From Mycolicibacterium sarraceniae (GTDB lineage Bacteria; Actinomycetota; Actinomycetes; Mycobacteriales; Mycobacteriaceae): a stretch of DNA of 64,000 bases. Positions 57,529-64,000 of the stretch are shown piece after piece. The notes under the pieces were generated by a model that was given only the letters and a program-made list of their open reading frames with translations, had not been told where the DNA came from and made no database searches. The translations under genes and the position numbers were made by a program. The stretch lies in contig NZ_AP022595.1 in assembly GCF_010731875.1 (NCBI RefSeq), positions 1,922,001-1,986,000 of the forward strand. Direction: 5' to 3'. Positions within the stretch are counted from its first letter, which is position 1; every line of letters starts with the position of its first letter.

Positions 57529-58920
57529 CTATTGTTGGGAAACAACTTCATCGTCGAAACCCCGTTCGGTCGCGATGGCTGACCGGCTGGTCAGCGTGTA
57601 TCCGTTGATCGTGAAATAGGTCTCGGTGTAGCGGGCTGCGATCCGCGTTCCGACGAACTCGGAGGGGATGACATCACCGGTTTTGTGTCGCCACTCGTCG
57701 AGTCGGACCGCGAGGTCTTCGGCGATTTTCTCGGCTTCTCCCGTCGAGTCTGCGATCAGCAGATTGGTCGACTCGGCGGGGTCGGCTTCCAGGTCATACA
57801 GCTCGCGCGGTGGGCGGGGCCCGTTGACGAACGCCTCGACTGCCTGGCCGGACGGGCTCTCCTCGATGTCCAGCGGTAAGTCCAGGAGTGGGCGTTGCGC
57901 GTAGTTCTCGATGTAGCTGTACTTCTTGGTCCGGATCGCCCGGATCGGATCGAAGGAGTCGTGATAGGTCTTCTCGGTGTAGACGTGGTCGCGCACTTCG
58001 ACGGGATTGTCCTGCCGGGCAAGCAGATTGCGCGCGTGTGACAGGCCCTCAATGTCATCGCCCGGGGTGATGCCGACCAATTCCAGCAGAGTAGGCAGCA
58101 AGTCCACACCGCTGAACAACTCGTCGTAGACGAGCGGGCTGCTGCCCAGGTGCCGCGGCGGGCGGATGATCGTGGCGATACCGGTGCCGGCGTCATAGAG
58201 GGTGGACTTCGCGCGGGGGAAGGCCGGGCCGTGGTCGGTGAGGAACACCACCCACGTGTCGTTGTCGAGCCCGGTATCGGCCAGGGTGTCCAGTAAGCGG
58301 CCCACGGCAGCGTCGGCGACGGCGATCGAGCCGTAGAACTCGGCCAGGTCCCCACGGACTTCCGGGGTATCCGGCAGGAAGTCGGGCACGTCCACATTCG
58401 TGGTGTCGGCGGGTTCGTAGCGGTCGCGGGGATAGGGGCGGTGGGTTTCGAAGAAACCGGCGGTCAGCAAGAACGGAGTGCGTGGGTCGATCTGCGCGCT
58501 CTCGGTCAGCCACTCCTGAGCCCGTTGCACGACGTATTCGCAGTACGAATTGGAGACGTTGAACTCGTCGTATCCCAACCGAACTGGGAAGGAAGTTTCG
58601 TGCTGCATCCCGAAAAGTGCTGAATACCAACCATTGTCGTGCAGGATGTGCGGCAGCGTGCGGACGCCGGCGCGGTACTCGAAGCCGTGGTGGGCCAGAC
58701 CGATCAGACCGTTGCTGTGCGGATAGCGGCCGGTGAACAGCGACCCGCGAGACGGCGAGCACAACGGAGCGGTGGCGTGCGAGCGGGTGAAGATGATGCC
58801 CTCGGCGGCGAGCTGGTCCAAGCGTGGGCTTGACACACCCGGATAGCCGTAGGCGCCCAGGCATCGGCCCAGGTCATGCCAGTGGACGATCAGCAGGTTG
58901 TCGCGCTGCGGCTGGCTCAC
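57529..58920 (-). CDS. Type I sulfatase, Rv0296c-like
   Basis: A 463-residue alkaline-phosphatase-superfamily sulfatase. The formylglycine signature is C-S-P-S-R-G-S-L-F-T-G (in APLCSPSRGSLFTGRYPHSN near residue 55), so Cys would be oxidised by a formylglycine-generating enzyme. Metal ligands include the His-Asp in IVHWHDLGRCLG and the TDHG of VVFLTDHGPAFPR near 230. There is no signal peptide, so it is probably cytoplasmic. GTG at 58920 with GGAGG upstream fixes the start. Next to stf0 it may remove or remodel sulfate esters; the substrate is unknown. Confidence 0.9.
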   Translation of the reverse strand: MSQPQRDNLLIVHWHDLGRCLGAYGYPGVSSPRLDQLAAEGIIFTRSHATAPLCSPSRGSLFTGRYPHSNGLIGLAHHGFEYRAGVRTLPHILHDNGWYSALFGMQHETSFPVRLGYDEFNVSNSYCEYVVQRAQEWLTESAQIDPRTPFLLTAGFFETHRPYPRDRYEPADTTNVDVPDFLPDTPEVRGDLAEFYGSIAVADAAVGRLLDTLADTGLDNDTWVVFLTDHGPAFPRAKSTLYDAGTGIATIIRPPRHLGSSPLVYDELFSGVDLLPTLLELVGITPGDDIEGLSHARNLLARQDNPVEVRDHVYTEKTYHDSFDPIRAIRTKKYSYIENYAQRPLLDLPLDIEESPSGQAVEAFVNGPRPPRELYDLEADPAESTNLLIADSTGEAEKIAEDLAVRLDEWRHKTGDVIPSEFVGTRIAARYTETYFTINGYTLTSRSAIATERGFDDEVVSQQ

Positions 58921-59292
58921 TCGGAATGCCTCCGTTCGGTTCGTGGGGTCTAGCTTGCCCCGCCGAGTGACCGTGGCTTCATCCGGCACACCGCGCAAGT
59001 GTTATCGACAGTCGGAATCGATCGGCCGACCGGTACCTATTACGGATGGTGAGGCACTCCAACGGCGCGATAGACCTACCCGGGCAGGACATCGAACGCC
59101 AGCGCTTGGGTGGGTAGCCGGGTCGGCACGTCCTCGGGAATATCCACTTTGTATGTGAGCGATAGCTGTCCGTGTTCACCTGCGGGTCGACGGTGGCGAC
59201 ATCGGCGTCCAAACGTATTCCGCTAGTAGAGATTGCGGCATTGACGCGGCGCTACGACGTCAACTGAGGTTCCCCAGAAAAAGTGGACACGG

Positions 59293-60186
59293 TTAGCTTG
59301 ATTGCTGACGTGGCTGTGAGGCGATCTCGAAGTCGATGGGTGAGATCATCCCTAACGAACTGTGTCGCCTTTCATGGTTGTAGAATCTGATGTAATTGTC
59401 AAGTCCTGCAGTAAGATTCGCGTACGTGGTGAACGCGTGGCGTTTGTAATACTCATGTTTGACCGTCGACCATAGCGATTCGGCTCCGGCGTTGTCCCAG
59501 CAGATCCCGGTCGCTCCCATAGAGCGCAGTAAGCCATGCTCAGAACAAACCTGGGCCATGTCGTGGCTGGTGAATTGACCGCCTCGATCGGCATGCAGGA
59601 TGGTGCCGGCGACGTTGCCGGCGCGGATGAACACCGCAGCATCGACGGCGGCTTCGACCAGCTCAGTGCGCATGTGGTCGGCCAGCGACCAACCCAACAC
59701 CCGCCGCGAGTGTTCATCGCGAATCGCACACAGGAAGGCATCCCCTTCACCGCAGGTCAAGTACGTGATATCAGAGGTCCACACCGCATCGATACGCCCT
59801 TGGTCAAAGACCCGGCCGACCCGGTCCGGCGGGAACGATGCGGTCGGATCGACAACGGTGGTCTTGACCTTGAACGTGCGCGGGCTGATGCCTTCGACGC
59901 CCATCTCGGCCATCACCTTGGCGACGGTGTTCTCCGAGACGGTGACGCCTTCGGCATGCAGATCGGCAGTGATCCGCGGCGACCCGTACGTGCGGCGTGA
60001 GGCCTTCCAATGGGACAGGATCTTCACCTCCAGATCCCGGCGCCACTGCTGGTGCGCAGACAGCTCGACCCGGCATTGCCGTGCCGCCCACGCGTAGAAA
60101 CCGGACCGCGAAACACCCAGCAGCTCGGTGAGTTTCGAGATGTCGTGGTCGGCGCACTCCGCGGCGATGAGCTCGAAACGACTCAC
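59293..60186 (-). CDS. IS3 transposase OrfB (DDE integrase)
   Basis: A 297-residue rve-type catalytic subunit. The DDE triad is in VWTSDITYLTC, LHADRGGQFTS and NAGAESLWSTVKHE, with the usual D-D-(35)-E spacing. N-terminal HTH_21 region (LLGVSRSGFYAWAARQ) is present. The GTG start overlaps the orfA stop. It normally acts as an OrfAB fusion made by -1 frameshifting; a run of six A followed by G on the coding strand (60219-60225) inside orfA is a candidate slip site, though its frame is not the classical A-AAA-AAG. Confidence 0.95.
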   Translation of the reverse strand: MSRFELIAAECADHDISKLTELLGVSRSGFYAWAARQCRVELSAHQQWRRDLEVKILSHWKASRRTYGSPRITADLHAEGVTVSENTVAKVMAEMGVEGISPRTFKVKTTVVDPTASFPPDRVGRVFDQGRIDAVWTSDITYLTCGEGDAFLCAIRDEHSRRVLGWSLADHMRTELVEAAVDAAVFIRAGNVAGTILHADRGGQFTSHDMAQVCSEHGLLRSMGATGICWDNAGAESLWSTVKHEYYKRHAFTTYANLTAGLDNYIRFYNHERRHSSLGMISPIDFEIASQPRQQSS

Positions 60187-60500
60187 CGGTGTTGCTGTGC
60201 CGCAAAGTACGCCGATACTTTTTTCAGGAACGCAATATCACGGTCCTTTTCGGCAAGCTCAGCACGTAACCGCACCAACTCCGCGTGCTCGACCGCCGAC
60301 CGGTCCCCGTCCGGCGGTAGCTCGCGCGCGTCGAGAGCGGCACCGGCCCGAACCCGTTCAGCTACAACCCATTTACGTAACAGATTCTCATGAACGTTCA
60401 ACTCCCGGGCAACCTCAGTGACCGATCGGCCACCATCAATCACCCGCCGAGCAGCCTCCACTTTGAACTCCGGTGTAAACGACCGACGAGTTCGAGACAT
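60183..60500 (-). CDS. IS3 transposase OrfA (helix-turn-helix)
   Basis: A 105-residue OrfA. It has an HTH_Tnp_1 domain (RRSFTPEFKVEAARRVIDGG and SVTEVARELNVHENLLRKWV) followed by a leucine-zipper coiled coil (LVRLRAELAEKDRDIAFLKK), the usual layout for binding the terminal repeats and dimerising. Intact; it overlaps orfB by four bases in the -1 frame. Confidence 0.94.
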   Translation of the reverse strand: MSRTRRSFTPEFKVEAARRVIDGGRSVTEVARELNVHENLLRKWVVAERVRAGAALDARELPPDGDRSAVEHAELVRLRAELAEKDRDIAFLKKVSAYFAAQQHR

Positions 60501-60792
60501 CCCGACATCCTTCCAGCAGGACCCTCGGCCCCGCTATCTCAGGTGTCCACTCAAACTGGGGAAGCTCAAACACCACGGAGCCGACGTAGCTCGCGAAACT
60601 GCCGTTGGCACGCAGACCTGGGATCTTGCCGCTGAACCGACGGCTGACCGGGACGTATCGGCGAGGTAGACCATGCCTTCACTGTCGAACTGCTCGCGCA
60701 TCTTGCGAGGAAGCTTGCCGATTCCAAACAATCGGCGCAGGAATATGGCCACGGGCAACGTGGTGCCAGATCTCGTGGTAGTTAAGGAGGGT

Positions 60793-61461
60793 ATGTCATC
60801 GAGAAAAGCATGGTTGATCGCGTCGGTTGTCGTCGCGGTACTCGCTTACGCCGCGATGTGGGTCGGCTATACCCAGAACTGGGCGTGGCTGGATAGCGTC
60901 GACACCCAGTTGCTGCAGACGTTCCACAGTATTGGCGCCACGAGGCCCGGGTGGGTGGCGTTCTGGGATGTGTTCTGTGTCGTGTTCGGGCCGAACGGGT
61001 TTCGGGTGATCGCGCTGGTTCTGGTGATCCTGGCATTGGTCCGCCGCAACGTGGCGACGGCGGTGTTCCTGGTGGTCAGCATCGGGTTGATGGGGGTGGT
61101 GACCGAGAGCGCCAAGTTTGTCGCGGGCCGGCCGCGACCGGCGATGGCGCTGGTCTACGGCGGGTCGACGTCGTTTCCGTCCGGGCACGCGCTGGGCGTG
61201 ATGGTGGGCGTGCTGGCCCTGCTCACGGTGCTGTGGCCCAGTGTGACGCACCGATGGCGCACGGTACTGGCGGTGCTCGGGGGTGTGCTGGTGGTGCTGG
61301 TCGGCTCGGCGCGGGTGGTGCTCAACGTGCATTACCCGTCCGACGTGGTGGCGGGATGGGCGCTGGGCTACCTCTCCTACCTGCTGTGCGTGCGGCTGGT
61401 ACCGCCGCGCGGGATTACGGCAGCGGTCGAAAGACCGGCAGTGCCCGATAGCGCGCACTGA
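60793..61461 (+). CDS. PAP2-family membrane phosphatase
   Basis: A 222-residue membrane protein with six helices and the full phosphatidic-acid phosphatase signature: KFVAGRPRP (KxxxxxxRP), SFPSGHALG and RVVLNVHYPSDVVAG (SRxxxxxHxxxD type). It would dephosphorylate a lipid phosphate or polyprenyl diphosphate on the outer face of the membrane. The ATG at 60793 has AAGGAGGG upstream; a longer frame back to 60673 was rejected. Its 3' end overlaps the convergent PAP2/lipid-kinase gene by 47 bases. Confidence 0.9.
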   Translation: MSSRKAWLIASVVVAVLAYAAMWVGYTQNWAWLDSVDTQLLQTFHSIGATRPGWVAFWDVFCVVFGPNGFRVIALVLVILALVRRNVATAVFLVVSIGLMGVVTESAKFVAGRPRPAMALVYGGSTSFPSGHALGVMVGVLALLTVLWPSVTHRWRTVLAVLGGVLVVLVGSARVVLNVHYPSDVVAGWALGYLSYLLCVRLVPPRGITAAVERPAVPDSAH

Positions 61462-62905
61462 AACTGGCGTGGACGTAGCTGTCGCCGACCTCGCCGTCGC
61501 GCGCCAGCGATGTCGGACCGTCGACCGCTTCGAACGAGAATTCCGGCACCTGCATCTCGTGATAGAGCGGGCTGCGTTCCAAGCGGCCCAGCACGATCGC
61601 GGTGAGGATGCGCAGCCGGCTAAACCGCCGGCCGGTTTCCAGGATGCGGATATCGATCAGCCCGTCGTCCATGCGGGTGCGTCGTGACGGCGCGAAACCC
61701 GATGGGAGATAGACCGAATTGCCCAAGAAGAACAACGACGTCTCGAGAGTCTTGTTGTCGTAGCGGATCCGCACCGGTTTCTCGCGGCGCAGAGTGTGCA
61801 GCATCGCGTACAAGCCGGCCATCGGCTTGCCGATCTTGTGCTCAAGCTTCTCGCGGGTCCGGACGAAGGCCGGGTAGGCGCCGATGCTGGCGGTGTTGAT
61901 CACCAGCTGGTCTTCGTTGAGGCAGACCAGATCTACGTACGACGCGCTGCCGGTGCGGATGGCCGTGACAGTGCGCTCGACGGTGTCGCAGCCGATGTCC
62001 TTGGCGAAGTGGTTGAAGGTGCCGGCGGGGAAGACCGCCAGCGGTAACCCTGCTTCGACGGCCACCGCGGCCGCGCCCGCCACCGTGCCGTCGCCGCCAC
62101 CGACACCGAGCACCTCGGCGCGTTGGGCGGCCGACCGCAACACAGCCTCGGGGTCGTCGTCCTCACCGAGTTCGACGATCTCGGCCTTGGGCAGTTTCGC
62201 GCGGACCTCGTCGATCACGCGGGCGCCGTTCCCGCTGCCCGAGGCGGGGTTGACCACCAGGACGACGCCTTCGCCCTCGGGACGCTCGGGGGTCTCGATG
62301 CTCAAGGGTTCGGTCATCGGCAACGTGGCCGGCACGACGGGTGGAACCAGCCGCCCGCCCAGCACTGCGATCGCGGCTCCGATGCCGAAGCCGGCGAACA
62401 CGTCGCCGGGATAGTGCGCCCCGGTGGCCACCCGCGACAGGCCGACCAGGCCGGCCACTAGTGCCAGCCCGAGCCCCACCGGCGCACTCTCCAGGCCCAC
62501 CCCCACGGCGAAGGCGGCCGCGCTGGCCGAATGTCCGGACGGAAACGAGTTCGACGTCGGCATCCTGCGCGCCCGCCGCACCAACGGCACGAGGCTGCCC
62601 GTGGGCCGCTGCCGTTTCCACACCCGCTTGGCGAACTGATTGGTCACCAGACTGGTCACGGCCAGCGTGACGACTCCCCGCCCGGCGCCGCGGCGCACCG
62701 AGGGCGATCCCGTCGCGGCCAGCGCCGCGGCGATGGCGAACCACAGCTTGGAATGGTCGGCAGCGCGGGTCAGGATCGGCATCGCCTTGTCCAGCAGCGC
62801 GGTCGGGGATTCGGCGACGGCCTCGAACACCTCGCGGTCGAGCGTCCCGAGTCCGCCGGTGATCTGCCGGATGCCCTGACCTTCGAGCAAGCTTCGCGAT
62901 GTCAT
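61415..62905 (-). CDS. Fused PAP2 phosphatase / diacylglycerol-type lipid kinase
   Basis: A 496-residue two-domain protein. Residues 1-190 are PAP2 (KRVWKRQRPTGS, SNSFPSGHSASA, SRVATGAHYPGDVFAG), and residues 210-490 are a DAGK_cat/YegS-type kinase (VVLVVNPASGSGN, LGVGGGDGTVAGAA, FPAGTFNHFAKDIG). The combination removes and adds phosphate on lipids and is known as a bifunctional phosphatase/kinase family in actinobacteria. ATG at 62905 with no strong ribosome site. Tail to tail with the stand-alone PAP2 gene. Confidence 0.92.
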   Translation of the reverse strand: MTSRSLLEGQGIRQITGGLGTLDREVFEAVAESPTALLDKAMPILTRAADHSKLWFAIAAALAATGSPSVRRGAGRGVVTLAVTSLVTNQFAKRVWKRQRPTGSLVPLVRRARRMPTSNSFPSGHSASAAAFAVGVGLESAPVGLGLALVAGLVGLSRVATGAHYPGDVFAGFGIGAAIAVLGGRLVPPVVPATLPMTEPLSIETPERPEGEGVVLVVNPASGSGNGARVIDEVRAKLPKAEIVELGEDDDPEAVLRSAAQRAEVLGVGGGDGTVAGAAAVAVEAGLPLAVFPAGTFNHFAKDIGCDTVERTVTAIRTGSASYVDLVCLNEDQLVINTASIGAYPAFVRTREKLEHKIGKPMAGLYAMLHTLRREKPVRIRYDNKTLETSLFFLGNSVYLPSGFAPSRRTRMDDGLIDIRILETGRRFSRLRILTAIVLGRLERSPLYHEMQVPEFSFEAVDGPTSLARDGEVGDSYVHASFSARYRALPVFRPLP

Positions 62906-62923
62906 CAACTCAACGTAGCGGGG

Positions 62924-63880
62924 TCAGGACTTGGGGTCCCCGGCCGACTCGTCGTCGGGCTTGCTGCTGGGCAGCAGGATCCGCTTGGTGGCCACTGGCT
63001 TGCCGTCGACCTTCTTGGTGACCTGAGGAGACGGCGGCGGTGCGGTGATGCGGCCTTGCACCGGGGCACCGTTCTTGACCGTCGGCACCGAGACCCGCTT
63101 GGTATCGGCCTTGGCGTCCTTCTCCGACCCGCCGGCACCGTGCATGGCGCCGGGCGGCATCATCGGCATTCCGCCCATACCGCCGGTGGGAGCCGGGGCC
63201 GGTACGGCCATCTTCGGGGTCGGCACAGCGGTGTTGGCTGACGACGGCGACGTGCCGGCCGCCGGGATGGGCGGTGGCCCGAGCATCGCGGTTGGTGTGG
63301 TGCCGCCGATGCCGCCACCGCCGCCGGCGGATCCGCCACCGCCAGCGCCGGATTCGCCTGGGGTTTCACCGAATTCACCGAGCGGATCGGAGAGGCTGGC
63401 TTTGTCGAGCATCGCCGATTCGCCGCCACCCTTCATCATGCCCATGCCGGCCTGCATGGCCTGCTGCGCGCCCTGAGCAACCTGCTGGGGGATCTGGGCA
63501 AGGGGCTGTAGCGCCCCACCCACGGCCCCGGCCAACGCGCCGGCAAGCTGCGATGCCATCTGCGGGAGCTGTTGGGCCATCTGGTCGCCTTGGCCTTGTC
63601 CGGCAACGCCTTTCATCTCAGCACCGGCCTGCTCGTCCTGGGCGGGGAACTTGGCGGCCGCGTCGGCGGTCTTGGAGTCACGCTTGGCGTGTTCTTCGGC
63701 ACTCTCGGTGTTGTCCTTGGGGTCGCCCATATTGGCGGCCAGGCCCAGCACCCGAAGCAGTTGCTCGATGGGGGTCATGCCGGCGACGAGCGGATCAGAA
63801 GTGATGGGTGGCGGCGCGAGGTTCATGCCGTTGGCCGCGGCGTAGTCGCTCGCGTTTGCGTTGAGCTGTCCACCACTCAT
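62924..63880 (-). CDS. Pro/Gly/Ala-rich low-complexity protein, function unknown
   Basis: A 318-residue protein that I cannot assign. The N-terminal 60 residues are ordered-looking (SGGQLNANASDYAAANGMNL and MTPIEQLLRVLGLAANMGD). A Gln/Ala-rich amphipathic stretch (90-150) and a Gly-rich run (190-215) follow, then Pro/Met-rich sequence and a basic end (TKRVSVPTVKNG, KPVATKRILLPSSKP). No signal peptide. The make-up recalls secreted ESX-associated proteins, but no Esx or YxxxD export signal is convincing. The ATG has GGGAGAGG upstream and overlaps the stop of the upstream gene (ATGA), so the two are an operon. Confidence 0.7.
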   Translation of the reverse strand: MSGGQLNANASDYAAANGMNLAPPPITSDPLVAGMTPIEQLLRVLGLAANMGDPKDNTESAEEHAKRDSKTADAAAKFPAQDEQAGAEMKGVAGQGQGDQMAQQLPQMASQLAGALAGAVGGALQPLAQIPQQVAQGAQQAMQAGMGMMKGGGESAMLDKASLSDPLGEFGETPGESGAGGGGSAGGGGGIGGTTPTAMLGPPPIPAAGTSPSSANTAVPTPKMAVPAPAPTGGMGGMPMMPPGAMHGAGGSEKDAKADTKRVSVPTVKNGAPVQGRITAPPPSPQVTKKVDGKPVATKRILLPSSKPDDESAGDPKS

Positions 63881-64000
63881 GGGCGCACCTCTCCCTTCAG
63901 TGCCAGGCTGAGAGCCTGGAACCACGCAAAGTGGTAATTGGCGGCGGTCTTTTCGTCCTTGATCAGCGCGTCGATGGTCGCCAGCAGCTGCCAGTTGCCG
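63877..64000 (-). CDS. Partial gene, C-terminal 40 residues, unknown
   Basis: The frame is open to the window edge and ends NYHFAWFQALSLALKGEVRP with a TGA that overlaps the next start. The preceding visible residues (NWQLLATIDALIKDEKTAA) are helical and high-GC3, consistent with coding. The gene enters from beyond position 64000. No family can be named from this fragment, but its coupling to the low-complexity protein suggests that they work together. Confidence 0.7.
   Translation of the reverse strand, partial: GNWQLLATIDALIKDEKTAANYHFAWFQALSLALKGEVRP

Larger units (their letters stand above)
59265..60568 (-). mobile_element. IS3-family insertion sequence with 3-bp target duplication
   Basis: A complete 1304-bp element. 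Terminal inverted repeats at 59265-59290 and 60543-60568 agree at 21 of 26 positions by eye (tgaggttccccag...agtggacac against tgagcttccccag...agtggacac). The flanking bases are aac on both sides (59262-59264 and 60569-60571), a 3-bp target duplication as expected for IS3. It carries orfA and orfB in the -1 frame relation. It sits inside a decayed minus-strand gene. Confidence 0.93.
59040..60752 (-). pseudogene. Decayed coding sequence interrupted by an IS3 element
   Basis: A minus-strand gene begins with GTG at 60752 (VAIFLRRLFGIGKLPRKMRE), runs to GMVYLA, then shifts frame and continues YVPVSRRFSGKIPGLRANGS and ASYVGSVV up to the IS boundary at 60568. On the other side of the IS the sequence resumes at 59264: an in-frame TAG, then IRLDADVATVDPQ, another shift, and GQLSLTYKVDIPEDVPTRLP followed by ALAFDVLPG, a stop, and VYRAVGVPHHP with a final TAA at 59040. 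There are thus at least two frameshifts and two internal stops besides the insertion, and probably internal deletions. I do not recognise the family. The fragments are compositionally normal for this genome. Confidence 0.7.

Overview
The window is chromosomal DNA of a high-GC mycobacterium, most likely a rapid-growing Mycolicibacterium-type species. The evidence is a complete ESX-3 type VII secretion locus with PE, PPE and WxG100 genes, IdeR-type iron boxes, a mycobactin-like siderophore cluster, and a run of genes whose order matches the M. tuberculosis Rv0269c-Rv0296c neighbourhood. Rv numbers throughout are from memory of that genome, not from a search.

Region 1 (1-7928): the end of a cation/proton antiporter, then a minus-strand operon with a family 2 glycosyltransferase, a DrrABC-like ABC exporter, a GtfA-like glycosyltransferase and an A-T-TE NRPS-like enzyme whose A domain lacks the usual amino-group-binding Asp. 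Region 2 (8047-26829): iron-regulated salicylate-capped siderophore genes: mbtI, mbtA, a mbtB-like gene, a dimodular NRPS, a mbtF-like gene, mbtG and mbtH. No PKS genes (mbtC/mbtD) are present. In their place the assembly line has an extra NRPS module whose A domain looks adapted to a beta-amino acid or another substrate that is not an alpha-amino acid. Region 3 (26866-41238): ESX-3, eccA3 to eccE3, with a near-consensus IdeR box in front and the siderophore genes directly upstream. A truncated siderophore-interacting-protein reading frame follows and runs into the 3' end of a LigD-like polymerase gene.

Region 4 (41338-53145): homologues of the Rv0269c-Rv0281 block (LigD-like polymerase, fadD2, fadE6, hydrolase, VOC protein, TetR, MpaB-type oxygenase, SAM methyltransferase), with an MFS transporter and a 2-hydroxyacid dehydrogenase inserted. 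Region 5 (53150-58920): gene remnants, a GT39 glycosyltransferase, then tam, stf0 and a sulfatase, matching Rv0294-Rv0296c. In M. tuberculosis ESX-3 sits between Rv0281 and Rv0294; here it is absent from that place and lies on the other side of the block. Region 6 (59040-64000): a decayed gene split by an IS3-family element with a 3-bp target duplication, a PAP2 phosphatase, a PAP2/lipid-kinase fusion, and a Pro/Gly/Ala-rich protein with a partial partner gene.

Taken together, regions 2 and 3 look like an iron-acquisition island. IdeR should derepress siderophore synthesis and ESX-3 together under iron limitation. The exporter, glycosyltransferases and A-T-TE enzyme next door may share the control region at 7929-8070, and could export or modify the siderophore or make an unrelated glycolipid.
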